A stretch of DNA of 64,000 nucleotides from Ilumatobacteraceae bacterium (GTDB taxonomy: Bacteria > Actinomycetota > Acidimicrobiia > Acidimicrobiales > Ilumatobacteraceae). Positions within the stretch are counted from its first letter, which is position 1; every line of letters begins with the position of its first letter. The translations under genes were made by a program, and so were the position numbers. Where the stretch lies: assembly GCA_033344875.1 (NCBI GenBank), contig JAWPMO010000001.1, positions 4,303,595 to 4,367,594 on the forward strand, in the 5' to 3' direction. Below the pieces are notes generated by a model that was not told the DNA's origin, ran no database searches, and saw only the letters and a program-made list of their open reading frames with translations. Shown piece by piece: positions 9,342 through 16,930 of this stretch.

Positions 9342-11237
9342 CTACTCGCGGTCGTCGACGGAACCCCGGCGCCTCGCCAGGAACAACCCGCCTCCACCGA
9401 CGATCACGACGGCGGCGATGATGCCGACGATCAGTCCGGTGTTCGATCCACCGTCGTCGTCGCTCGGAGCGGTGGTGCCGTCCGGAGCGGGGGCCGCGGT
9501 TGCCTCGGAGCCGTCGGCCGTCGTGTCGGCAGGCGCCGCCGAACCGTCGGGTGACGTGTCGGCCGGCGCCGCGGTGTCGTCCTCCGTGTCCGGCGGCGGT
9601 TCCGCCCCGATGACCCGAAGGTTCTCGTACGTCGGTGACGAGTTGGTGAACAGCACCGGGCCGGTCTCGGCGGGCTGACGCAGCCAGCCCTCGAACCGGT
9701 CGGTCCGGTATGCCTGCAGATCGGCGTCCTGCAGCAGCACGAGGTAGGTCGACTCGCGGTTGAACAACCGCAGCATCTCGGCGACGATCTCGCGGCGTGT
9801 GGCCGGGTCGAGCTCGACCTTCTGCTGTTGATAGAGCTCGTCGTAGGCGGGATCGCACCAGTTGGCATCGTTGTAGCCGGCCTCGTCGACGTCGTAGGTG
9901 ACCTGATCGCAGGTGAAGTACGACAGCATCGGATCCGGGTCGACGTAGGGGGTCCAGCCCCAGACGAACATGTCGTAGAGCCCGCCGACCTGCGCGTCGT
10001 AGAGCTGGGTGTCGTCCATCACGGTCGTCTCGGTGCCGATGCCGACGGCGTTGAGCCAGCCGGTGATGAACTCGGAGATCGGGGCCGCCTGCGACGACTC
10101 GGACCGGACGATGTAGCGGAGCACGAGCGGCTCGCCGTCGGGGGTTTCGCGGATGCCGTCACCGTCGCTGTCGACGTAGCCGGCGCCCTCGAGCAGCTGG
10201 TTGCTCCGATCGGGGTCGTACGAGAACGCCTCGTCACCGAGATCGGGGATCCACGACGGGTCCGCCGACGGCGACAGCGTGGTGCCCTTGGCGCCGAGGC
10301 CCAGGGCCACCCGGTCGAAGAGCACATCGCGGTCGATCGCGTAGTAGATCGCGTGACGCACGTCGATGTTCTGGAGCGCCGGGTGCCCGTCGCCGATGCC
10401 GCCGGCGTTCGCGTTGAGCGCCAGTTCGGTGAAGCCGCCCTGCATCCCGACCACGACCTCGATGTTCGGGTCGCCTTCGAGCTGCTCGACCGAGTTCGCG
10501 CTGAAGTTGTGGGCGACATCGATCTCGCCGCGCTGGAGGGCGGCGACCATCGCATCGGGGTTGGAGAACACACGGAACACGAGCCGGTCGATGCCGTTGT
10601 CCGACCCGAAGTAGTTCGGGTTCTTGACCATCGTCCAGTCCTGGCCCGAGCGCCATTCGGTGAGCGAGTACGGACCCGAGGCGACGCCGTCGAGGGCCTC
10701 GTACGACTCGAGGTCGTCGAATGCGATCGGCTCGTAGACGTGCTGGGGAACGATGTAGACGTCCATCGTGGGCAGCTTCGGGTCGGGTACCGAACTCGTG
10801 ATCTCGATGGTTCGGTCGTCGATGACGACGGCGTCGAGGTTCTCGACCGTGGAGAAGTGGTTGTACCACTCCTCGTCCCGTGACCGGTTGATCGTGTAGG
10901 CGATGTCCTCGGCGGTCAGCGGCTCGCCGTCGGACCACTGGAGGCCCTCGCGCAGGGTGTACGTGTAGGTCAGCCCGTCGTTGGACTCGACCCACGACTC
11001 GGCGAGGTTCGGGATGGTGGAGAAGTCGTCGGCGGCCTTGCTGGTGAGCGACGCGTACTGAAGGTTCCAGACCTCGAACTCGGGCACGAGGTAGCCGACC
11101 GTGACGTTCGGTGACGACATGTCCTGCAGCAGACCGATCGTCATCGTGACCTCGTCCTGCGCGGTGGCCGGACCGCCCGCAGCACCCAGTAGTACGGCGC
11201 CGGCGACCACGCCGACGCCCAACAGACGCCTCAACAT
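9342..11237 (-). CDS. Peptide/nickel-type ABC substrate-binding protein with C-terminal membrane anchor
   Basis: SBP family 5 (DppA/OppA type), 631 aa; captures peptides or similar solutes outside the membrane for the importer encoded immediately downstream. A Sec signal peptide (MLRRLLGVGVVAGAVLLG...ATA-QDE) lacks a lipobox Cys. The body has family motifs such as NLAESWVESNDGLTYTYTLR and WSDGEPLTAEDIAYT. The C-terminus is unusual: a 40-odd-residue Ala/Pro/Thr/Ser/Asp linker (from about 560), then one hydrophobic helix (GLIVGIIAAVVIVGGGGLFLA) and a basic tail, so the protein is probably held by a C-terminal transmembrane anchor instead of a lipid. The ATG at 11237 follows a GGGAG ribosome site by about 8 bases. 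First gene of the operon. The substrate is unknown. Confidence 0.88.
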   Translation of the reverse strand: MLRRLLGVGVVAGAVLLGAAGGPATAQDEVTMTIGLLQDMSSPNVTVGYLVPEFEVWNLQYASLTSKAADDFSTIPNLAESWVESNDGLTYTYTLREGLQWSDGEPLTAEDIAYTINRSRDEEWYNHFSTVENLDAVVIDDRTIEITSSVPDPKLPTMDVYIVPQHVYEPIAFDDLESYEALDGVASGPYSLTEWRSGQDWTMVKNPNYFGSDNGIDRLVFRVFSNPDAMVAALQRGEIDVAHNFSANSVEQLEGDPNIEVVVGMQGGFTELALNANAGGIGDGHPALQNIDVRHAIYYAIDRDVLFDRVALGLGAKGTTLSPSADPSWIPDLGDEAFSYDPDRSNQLLEGAGYVDSDGDGIRETPDGEPLVLRYIVRSESSQAAPISEFITGWLNAVGIGTETTVMDDTQLYDAQVGGLYDMFVWGWTPYVDPDPMLSYFTCDQVTYDVDEAGYNDANWCDPAYDELYQQQKVELDPATRREIVAEMLRLFNRESTYLVLLQDADLQAYRTDRFEGWLRQPAETGPVLFTNSSPTYENLRVIGAEPPPDTEDDTAAPADTSPDGSAAPADTTADGSEATAAPAPDGTTAPSDDDGGSNTGLIVGIIAAVVIVGGGGLFLARRRGSVDDRE

Positions 11238-11377
11238 CGAAATTCTCCCGGAACCGTTGAAAGGGGCGCCTGTGCGCCGATTGATTGTGTCGAGATTCTC
11301 GACCCTTCGCGGCTGAAACGCAAGTCCCAGTTCGACGGAACGAGCGGTATGGCTGTTCCGCCGGCGCGGTCCGGGCG

Positions 11378-11383
11378 TACAGT
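11378..11383 (+). promoter_or_regulatory. -10-like box, leaderless start of S9 peptidase
   Basis: TACAGT lies exactly 6 bases before the ATG at 11390 with no ribosome binding site between, matching the leaderless pattern of this window. No convincing -35 box is visible. Confidence 0.45.
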
Positions 11384-11389
11384 CCGGCG

Positions 11390-13495
11390 ATGAGTCGTCG
11401 ATCCATGCTGCCGTCCGACATCGCACGGATCGTCGTGATGGAGGAACTCGACGTGTCGTCGGACGGTGCAGTCGCCGTCGTCGGCACCCGCGTCGTGCGG
11501 CGCGGCCGGTACGAGTCGCACCTCGCCACGGCCGATCCGTCCCGCCGCTCGCGGCCGGTGGCGATCACATCGGGCCGGGTGCGCGACTCGTCGCCGCGCA
11601 TCTCGCCGGACGGGTCCCGGGTCGCATTCCTTCGCGCCGATCCCGGTGACGACGACGCACCGGCGCAGCTGTGCACCGTGCCGATCGGCGGAGGTTCTGT
11701 CCACCGCTGGGCCCCGATCGGGTCGACACCCGGGTTCGGGGCGATCGGCGAGATCGTGTGGTCGCCCGACGGGAGCACGATCGCGTTCACGGCCGAGGTG
11801 GAGCCGCCGCGGTTCATCGTCGGCCGGCGGCCGCAGATCGGCTCGGTCGCGTCGCGGGCGGCGACACTGCCGTCACCGACGGCTCGGCGGATCATGCGGA
11901 CCGACTGGCGGTGGGACGGCGTCGGGCACCGTGATCACTGGTCGCACCTGTTCGTCCTCGAGTTGACCCGCGGCGCGCGCCCCCGTCAGGTCACCAGCGG
12001 TGATTGGGGTGTCTCGGACATCACGTGGCATCCGAACGGCCGCACCGTTGCCTTCGCGTCCGTCCGCGGTGACGATCCCGACCTGGAGATGTATCCCCAG
12101 ATCTGGACCGTCGACGTCGACGCCGGTCCGCGGACCAGGCGATCGACGCCACGGTTGGTCCTCGCCGCCGGGGGCGGTGTGACCAAGCCGGCGTTCTCGC
12201 CGAACGGTCGGTGGCTCGCGGCGGTCGGCATCCTGCAAGCGCAGCCGCCCGACGATGTCAGTGCCGGTCTGTTGCTGGGCCGCGCCGATGGATCGGGTTC
12301 GCCGGTCGCGTTCGGTGCCGACCTCGATCGTCCGTGGGGCAACTCGGCCGACACCGACCTCAACGGTTGGATGGTCGACGGTGAGTCCGGTCCGATCTGG
12401 GCCGACGACCGGACGATCGTCGGCGTGATCTCGGATCGTGGCCGGAGCCTCCCGGAGCGTTGGGTGATCGACCCGAAGTCGGGCGCCGTCGTCGAGGGGC
12501 CGTCGGCGTCCGCGAGGTCGGGACCCGGCCCGTGGGCGGACGCCACCACGCATTCGATCGCGTCGCTCGGCGGGGGTGTCGTCGCGACGCTCGGCACGCT
12601 GCACGGCAGGGCGATGGACCTGATGACCGTCGACCTGAACGATGCGCCGTCGGACCGCTCGTTCGGTACGCGGACCACGACCGGGTCCGCCTGGCAGCGG
12701 CGGTTCGTGCAGCCGGAGATGCGGCGGGTCGACGCGCCGGGTGCCGGTGGCCCGATCGAGACGTGGATCGCGTCGCCGCCGGGTGCGGGCGACGCGGCCC
12801 TGCCGACCGTCGTCGACGTGCACGGCGGACCGCTCGGCTGCTGGGCGCCCGCTCCCCACATCGAGGTCGCGATGCTCGTGGGCGCCGGCTACCGCGTCGT
12901 GTTGCCGAACATCCGCGGCTCGGGTGCCTACGGTGCCGAGTGGATCCGGCCGCAGCTCGGCGACTGGGGCGGCGTCGACGCCGACGACGTGCACGCCGCG
13001 CTCGACCACGTCGTCGATCTGGGGCTGTCCGACCCGGCTCGCCTCGGCGTCATGGGCCTGAGCTATGGCGGCTTCATGGTCAACTGGCTGGTCGCGACCT
13101 CCGATCGGTTCGCGGCCGCGATCTCGGAGAACGGGGTCACGAACCAGGTCGCCGCCTGGGCGAACTCCGACAGCGGGCCGTTCTACTGCCGGTCGTCGCT
13201 GCTCGGCGATCCGTTCACGCCGGAAGGCGTCGAGCAACTCTGGCGGCAGTCGCCACTGAAGCACGTGTCGAACGTGCGCACGCCGCTCCTGATGTTCCAG
13301 GCCGAGGATGACCACCGCTGCCCGCCGAGCGACAACGAGCAGTTCTTCATCGCACTGCGACACCTCCACCAGACCGTCGAGTACGTGCTGTACCCCGACG
13401 AGTGTCACGTGTTCTCGTCGGCCGGTCGACCGGATCGACGGATCGACCGCATGGAGCGGATGCTCGACTGGTTCGCCACGCATCTGGCCGAGTGA
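11390..13495 (+). CDS. S9-family (prolyl oligopeptidase / acylaminoacyl-peptidase type) serine peptidase
   Basis: A 701-aa enzyme with an N-terminal WD40-like/TolB propeller (repeat motifs such as SPRISPDGSRVAF and DITWHPNGRTVAFAS) and a C-terminal alpha/beta-hydrolase catalytic domain (about 455-701). The catalytic triad is visible: S558 in GLSYGGF, D641 in AEDDHRCPP and H673 in DECHVF. It hydrolyses short peptides from the N- or acyl-terminus. No signal peptide, so cytoplasmic. Divergent from the peptide-importer operon (152-base gap), which fits intracellular degradation of imported peptides. The start ATG at 11390 is chosen because a -10-like box sits 6 bases upstream; a Met five residues on is an alternative. 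Confidence 0.88.
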   Translation: MSRRSMLPSDIARIVVMEELDVSSDGAVAVVGTRVVRRGRYESHLATADPSRRSRPVAITSGRVRDSSPRISPDGSRVAFLRADPGDDDAPAQLCTVPIGGGSVHRWAPIGSTPGFGAIGEIVWSPDGSTIAFTAEVEPPRFIVGRRPQIGSVASRAATLPSPTARRIMRTDWRWDGVGHRDHWSHLFVLELTRGARPRQVTSGDWGVSDITWHPNGRTVAFASVRGDDPDLEMYPQIWTVDVDAGPRTRRSTPRLVLAAGGGVTKPAFSPNGRWLAAVGILQAQPPDDVSAGLLLGRADGSGSPVAFGADLDRPWGNSADTDLNGWMVDGESGPIWADDRTIVGVISDRGRSLPERWVIDPKSGAVVEGPSASARSGPGPWADATTHSIASLGGGVVATLGTLHGRAMDLMTVDLNDAPSDRSFGTRTTTGSAWQRRFVQPEMRRVDAPGAGGPIETWIASPPGAGDAALPTVVDVHGGPLGCWAPAPHIEVAMLVGAGYRVVLPNIRGSGAYGAEWIRPQLGDWGGVDADDVHAALDHVVDLGLSDPARLGVMGLSYGGFMVNWLVATSDRFAAAISENGVTNQVAAWANSDSGPFYCRSSLLGDPFTPEGVEQLWRQSPLKHVSNVRTPLLMFQAEDDHRCPPSDNEQFFIALRHLHQTVEYVLYPDECHVFSSAGRPDRRIDRMERMLDWFATHLAE

Positions 13496-13624
13496 CCCGG
13501 CTCCCGTCCTCGCCGCCCACCGTTCGACGAATCGGCGGTGTCCGGCACGGCCGAGCGGGCGGTCGTGATCACCGACGCTCGGCACATCGCTCGTGCTCGT
13601 CGGAGCTGCGTTCGTCGTGCCCGG

Positions 13625-14251
13625 TCAGTGGGGGGCGGCAGCGAGGACGACGCGTTCGATGGCGGTTCGCGCTCGGGTGAGCACCGCCGCGTCATCGTGG
13701 AGGACGTACGCCGTGTTCGCGGCGATGACCAGCGCGTTGAGCTCGAAGACGAGGGTCGCAACGTCGGTGTCTTCGTGTAGTTCGTTGCGCGACACCGCCT
13801 CGTCCGCTGCCTCGGTGAGCACGCCGATCCAGTCCTTCTGGTTCGCCGCGACCCGTTCGCGCAGCGGGCCGGGCCGACCGCCGAGCTCCGCAGCAGCGGC
13901 GGCGAAGAAGCAGCCTCCCGGGAGCGTGCCGTTCTCGACGTACGCCAGGAACGACTCACACAGCGCTCGGAGACGGTCGAGACCTCCCAGCTCGAGGACG
14001 GGAGCCACGACGACGTCGATGAACAGTGCGCGGGCGCTGTCGATGGTCGCGAGCTGGAGCGCCGCTTTCGAGTCGAAGTGCGCGTAGACACCGCTCTTGC
14101 TGAGCTGCGTCGCGTGGGCGAGTGTGCCGATGCTGAGCCCGTCGAGCCCCTCGACGGTAGCGAGCCGAACCGCGGTGTCGAGGATCAGTCGCCTGGTCCG
14201 CTCACCGTCGGCTCTCACTCGGCGCACGGTTGCTCGCGGGGTCTCGGACAT
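13625..14251 (-). CDS. TetR-family transcriptional repressor
   Basis: 208 aa. The N-terminal DNA-binding helix-turn-helix (about 20-65) contains RRLILDTAVRLATVEGLDGLSIGTLA and SKSGVYAHFDSK, the classic TetR recognition helix. The C-terminal part resembles the TetR_C_6/AcrR-like ligand domain with the GGCFFAAAAAELGGRPG segment found in YcdC/RutR-like regulators. It is divergent from a methyltransferase, and the 74-base gap between them is filled by a near-perfect inverted repeat that is the obvious operator, so the protein probably represses both itself and the methyltransferase. Ligand unknown. Start ATG 14251. Confidence 0.9.
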   Translation of the reverse strand: MSETPRATVRRVRADGERTRRLILDTAVRLATVEGLDGLSIGTLAHATQLSKSGVYAHFDSKAALQLATIDSARALFIDVVVAPVLELGGLDRLRALCESFLAYVENGTLPGGCFFAAAAAELGGRPGPLRERVAANQKDWIGVLTEAADEAVSRNELHEDTDVATLVFELNALVIAANTAYVLHDDAAVLTRARTAIERVVLAAAPH

Positions 14252-14254
14252 CGG

Positions 14255-14284
14255 TTGACAAGTTAGCACGATCGGTCGTACTCT
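14255..14284 (+). promoter_or_regulatory. Probable promoter of methyltransferase gene
   Basis: TTGACA (14255-14260), a perfect -35 hexamer, is followed 18 bases later by TACTCT (14279-14284) as a -10. The -10 falls inside the TetR operator, so a bound repressor would block polymerase. Confidence 0.55.
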
Positions 14285-14309
14285 CCGAGATAGTACGACC
14301 GATCGTGCT
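14265..14309. promoter_or_regulatory. TetR operator: perfect 18-bp inverted repeat
   Basis: AGCACGATCGGTCGTACT (14265-14282) and its exact reverse complement (14292-14309) are separated by 9 bases. Each arm is itself an imperfect palindrome around ACGATCGGTCGT (10 of 12 positions), so the region offers two TetR-dimer sites. It occupies the promoter between the divergent repressor and methyltransferase genes. Confidence 0.8.
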
Positions 14310-14325
14310 GCTGAGGAGTGATGAC

Positions 14326-15150
14326 ATGACCGACACGACCGCGGCCAGCGTGAGCGACGCTCCCGACCAGGACATGTGGATCGAGGCCGGCCGTGGCTGG
14401 GGAGCGCGTGCCGAGGAGTGGGCGTACCTGTTCGAGCCGTATGCGCTCCCCGCCAACCAGTTGGTGCTCGACCGCGTCGCGGTCGGCCCGGCCACGCGCT
14501 ACCTCGACGTCGCCTGCGGATCCGGTTTCGCCGCCAATCTCGCTCACCGTCGCGGCGCCACCGTCAGCGGGCTCGACGCCTCCGAGGACCTGATCGACAT
14601 CGCGAGGGCCCGCACACCCGACGGCGACTTCCGTGTCGGCGACATGTTCGCGCTCCCGTTCGCCGAGGGAACCTTCGATGTGGTGACGAGCTTCAACGGC
14701 ATCTGGAGCCGGTGCGACGACGCGCTCGATCAAGTCCGAACGGTGCTCACCGATGACGGACGACTCGGATTGACGTTCTGGGGAGCACACGAACGCATGG
14801 GGCTCATGCCCTACTTCCTCACCGTCATCCAGCACTCACCACCGAGCCACCAAGCGGCCAACATCGAGATCGGCGAAACCAGCAAGGTCATGGCAGACAT
14901 GCTCGTGGCGGCGGAGTTCGAACTGCTCCAACACGGGACCGTCGAGGTCGTCAACGAATGGCCCGACGTCGACACAGCCGTCCGAGCGCTCGCAGCAGCG
15001 GGACCGTCCGTTCCCGCGATCGCAGCCGTCGGCTACGACGACTTCTGCGAGGCGCTGCGCGAGGTCGTGGCCCCGCTGCACGACCGGACAGGCCGCGTCG
15101 GCGTACGCATCTCATCCGAGTTGGGATGGGTGACCGCCCGCCCGGCCTGA
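14326..15150 (+). CDS. Class I SAM-dependent methyltransferase (UbiE/Methyltransf_11 type)
   Basis: 274 aa. SAM-binding motif I is YLDVACGSGFAANLA (about residues 60-74), followed by the acidic motif II end in VSGLDASEDLI and motif IV region GTFDVVTSFNGIW. Acts on an unidentified small molecule. Start ATG 14326 has a good GGAG site 8 bases upstream. It is controlled by the divergent TetR protein; the arrangement (repressor, shared operator, modifying enzyme) is typical of a response to a toxic or signalling compound that the enzyme methylates, but the compound is unknown. Confidence 0.85.
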   Translation: MTDTTAASVSDAPDQDMWIEAGRGWGARAEEWAYLFEPYALPANQLVLDRVAVGPATRYLDVACGSGFAANLAHRRGATVSGLDASEDLIDIARARTPDGDFRVGDMFALPFAEGTFDVVTSFNGIWSRCDDALDQVRTVLTDDGRLGLTFWGAHERMGLMPYFLTVIQHSPPSHQAANIEIGETSKVMADMLVAAEFELLQHGTVEVVNEWPDVDTAVRALAAAGPSVPAIAAVGYDDFCEALREVVAPLHDRTGRVGVRISSELGWVTARPA

Positions 15151-15202
15151 TCTCCCCACCGCCTCCCGCCGGGGTGGCACGGAGGACGCGAACGCCCATG
15201 CG

Positions 15203-15709
15203 TCAGGATGTCTCGACGAGGGCGGCGAGGCCGTCGAGGTTCCTCTGCATGTTGGCGGCGTGCTCCGCGAGGCGACGTTCGACGATCTCGTGCTCGCGGT
15301 CGGGCATCCGCTCGATCGCGGGGCTGAGTCCGCTCCGGCCCGGACCGATCTGACACCACTGGGTGAGTCGAGTGCCACCCTCGACCGGCTCGAGGGAGAA
15401 CCTCCAGCGCGCCGCCGGGTCGGCCGGGTCGGCGACGACCCAGCCGAGCGCGCGTTCGGGTTCGAACTCGACGATCGTGCAGTCAACCTGCCAACGGCCG
15501 ACGACGGGATGCTCGTTGGTCCCGCGGAACCGAGCGCCCAGTGCCGGCTCCGTCGCACCGTCGAGCCACTCGGCGCCCTGGAACTCCGCCGAGAACCTGG
15601 CAGGCAGATCGATGTCGGCGACGTACACCCAGAGGTCGCCCGGCGACGCCGCGATCACTCGCGTCACCTCGGTCGTCGGTCCGTCCGCGTACCGCAGTCG
15701 TTCCCTCAT
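15203..15709 (-). CDS. SRPBCC-fold (polyketide cyclase/dehydrase-like) protein
   Basis: 168 aa. The sequence TTEVTRVIAASPGDLWVYVADIDLPARFS begins a START/Bet v1-type helix-grip fold, and the C-terminus has the typical long helix (EHEIVERRLAEHAANMQRNL). Such proteins bind hydrophobic ligands; the sequence does not show which. Start ATG 15709 follows GAGGGAT, a plausible ribosome site. Divergent from the F420-type LLM gene. Confidence 0.75.
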   Translation of the reverse strand: MRERLRYADGPTTEVTRVIAASPGDLWVYVADIDLPARFSAEFQGAEWLDGATEPALGARFRGTNEHPVVGRWQVDCTIVEFEPERALGWVVADPADPAARWRFSLEPVEGGTRLTQWCQIGPGRSGLSPAIERMPDREHEIVERRLAEHAANMQRNLDGLAALVETS

Positions 15710-15764
15710 CGATCCCTCACATCCGGTGACCCGGGTCGCTCGCACGGCGGCGTGAACCACCGCC

Positions 15765-15770
15765 TACTGT
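15765..15770 (+). promoter_or_regulatory. -10-like box, leaderless start of LLM gene
   Basis: TACTGT sits 7 bases before the ATG at 15778 and no Shine-Dalgarno sequence is present, so the transcript is probably leaderless. Confidence 0.45.
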
Positions 15771-15777
15771 CGATCGT

Positions 15778-16809
15778 ATGCAGGTCGGGGTGAGCGCGGT
15801 GGTGTCGTCCGACGAAGACGTCGAGTTCGTCCGCGGGTGCGAACGGGTCGGCGCCACCTCGGTCTGGGTGCCGGAGGCGTGGGGGTACGACGCGCTGACA
15901 CCGCTCGCCCATCTCGCGGCGGTCACGACGACGCTCCGGCTCGCGACCGGCATCGTCCAGGTGGGCGCCCGTTCGCCGGCGATGCTCGCGATGCAGGCGA
16001 TGTCGGTACAGCGGCTGTCGGGAGGTCGCCTCGTGCTCGGACTCGGATCGAGCGGCCCGCGGATCATGGAGTCGTGGCACGGGGTGCCGTTCCGGAAGCC
16101 GGTCGCGACGATGCGGGAGACGATCGAGATCGTGCGGCAGATCGCCCGAGGCGACCGACTCGAACACCACGGTGAGGTGTACGACCTGCCGCCCGATGGG
16201 GCGGGTCGCGGGATCCGCTCGATGGTGCCGCCGGTCGAACCGATCCCGATCGTGGTTGCGGCGCTCGGGCCCAGAAATCTCGAACTCACCGGCGAGGTCG
16301 CCGACGGATGGCTGGGCAACGCGTTCATGCCCGAGCACGCCGACGTCTTCCTCGATCCGATCCGCGCCGGCTGCGAACGCGCCGGCCGGACGATCGACCA
16401 GCTCGACCTCGTCATGCCGGTCTCGGTCGAGATCACCGACGATCTCGACGAGGCGGGTCGACGTCATGCCGACGGGTACGCGTTCACGATCGGTGCGATG
16501 GGAGCACCCGGGAAGAACTTCTACAACCGGGCGTTCTCGGCGCAGGGCTATGGCGACGACGTCGCAGCGGTGTACGAGCTCTGGCAGGCCGGCAAACGCG
16601 AGGCGGCCGCGGCCCGCGTGCCCATCGACCTGGGGTCCAAGACGAACCTGCTCGGGCCACCGGAAGTGATCCGCGAGCGGCTCCGGCTCTATCGAGACGC
16701 CGGTATCACGACGTTGCAGGCCAAGGTGACCGGCCCCGAACGGCTCGACACGGTCGCGCAGCTGGTCGACCTCGTGCGTGAAGTCGACGAGGAGCGGGCA
16801 GAGGACTGA
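15778..16809 (+). CDS. LLM-class F420-dependent oxidoreductase
   Basis: 343 aa, a luciferase-like monooxygenase fold (TIM barrel) of the actinobacterial F420-dependent group. Signature stretches are ERVGATSVWVPEAWGYD, TTTLRLATGIVQVGARSPAMLAMQAMSVQRLSGGR (in two parts) and RLVLGLGSSGPRIMESWHG, where the cofactor phosphate binds, followed by PIPIVVAALGPRNLELTGEVADGW. It should transfer hydride between F420 and an organic substrate. The methylenetetrahydromethanopterin-reductase-like and G6PDH-like subfamilies look alike at this level, so the substrate is open. Divergent, 68 bases, from the SRPBCC gene. Confidence 0.85.
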   Translation: MQVGVSAVVSSDEDVEFVRGCERVGATSVWVPEAWGYDALTPLAHLAAVTTTLRLATGIVQVGARSPAMLAMQAMSVQRLSGGRLVLGLGSSGPRIMESWHGVPFRKPVATMRETIEIVRQIARGDRLEHHGEVYDLPPDGAGRGIRSMVPPVEPIPIVVAALGPRNLELTGEVADGWLGNAFMPEHADVFLDPIRAGCERAGRTIDQLDLVMPVSVEITDDLDEAGRRHADGYAFTIGAMGAPGKNFYNRAFSAQGYGDDVAAVYELWQAGKREAAAARVPIDLGSKTNLLGPPEVIRERLRLYRDAGITTLQAKVTGPERLDTVAQLVDLVREVDEERAED

Positions 16810-16905
16810 TCCATCGGACACCCGGGAACTCTGGCAGCTTGCCGCTGCCTCGATCTGCGGTCCGCGGCCGCGTTCTGAGCGCTGCCCGGTCGCCGGCGCA
16901 GATGA

Positions 16906-16930
16906 GATCAGATCAGATCAGATCAGATCA
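16906..16930. repeat. (GATCA)5 pentanucleotide microsatellite
   Basis: Five exact GATCA units, preceded by one variant unit GATGA at 16901-16905. On the minus strand the first unit contains the TGA stop of the deacetylase-family gene, and the remaining units lie just 3' of it, so slippage would not change the protein. Confidence 0.9.

Noticed and set aside
7438-9858. Very long minus-strand open frame spanning the OppC-type permease and upstream genes
   Set aside because: Only the part after 8370 encodes permease sequence; the earlier part is a frame-shifted shadow of the OppB- and OppA-type genes, and ATGA at 8367-8370 sets the true start.
11335-11360. Inverted CGGAAC...GTTCCG pair between the peptide importer and S9 peptidase
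   Set aside because: Six-base arms with a 13-base gap are expected by chance in such GC-rich DNA, and no regulator is associated.
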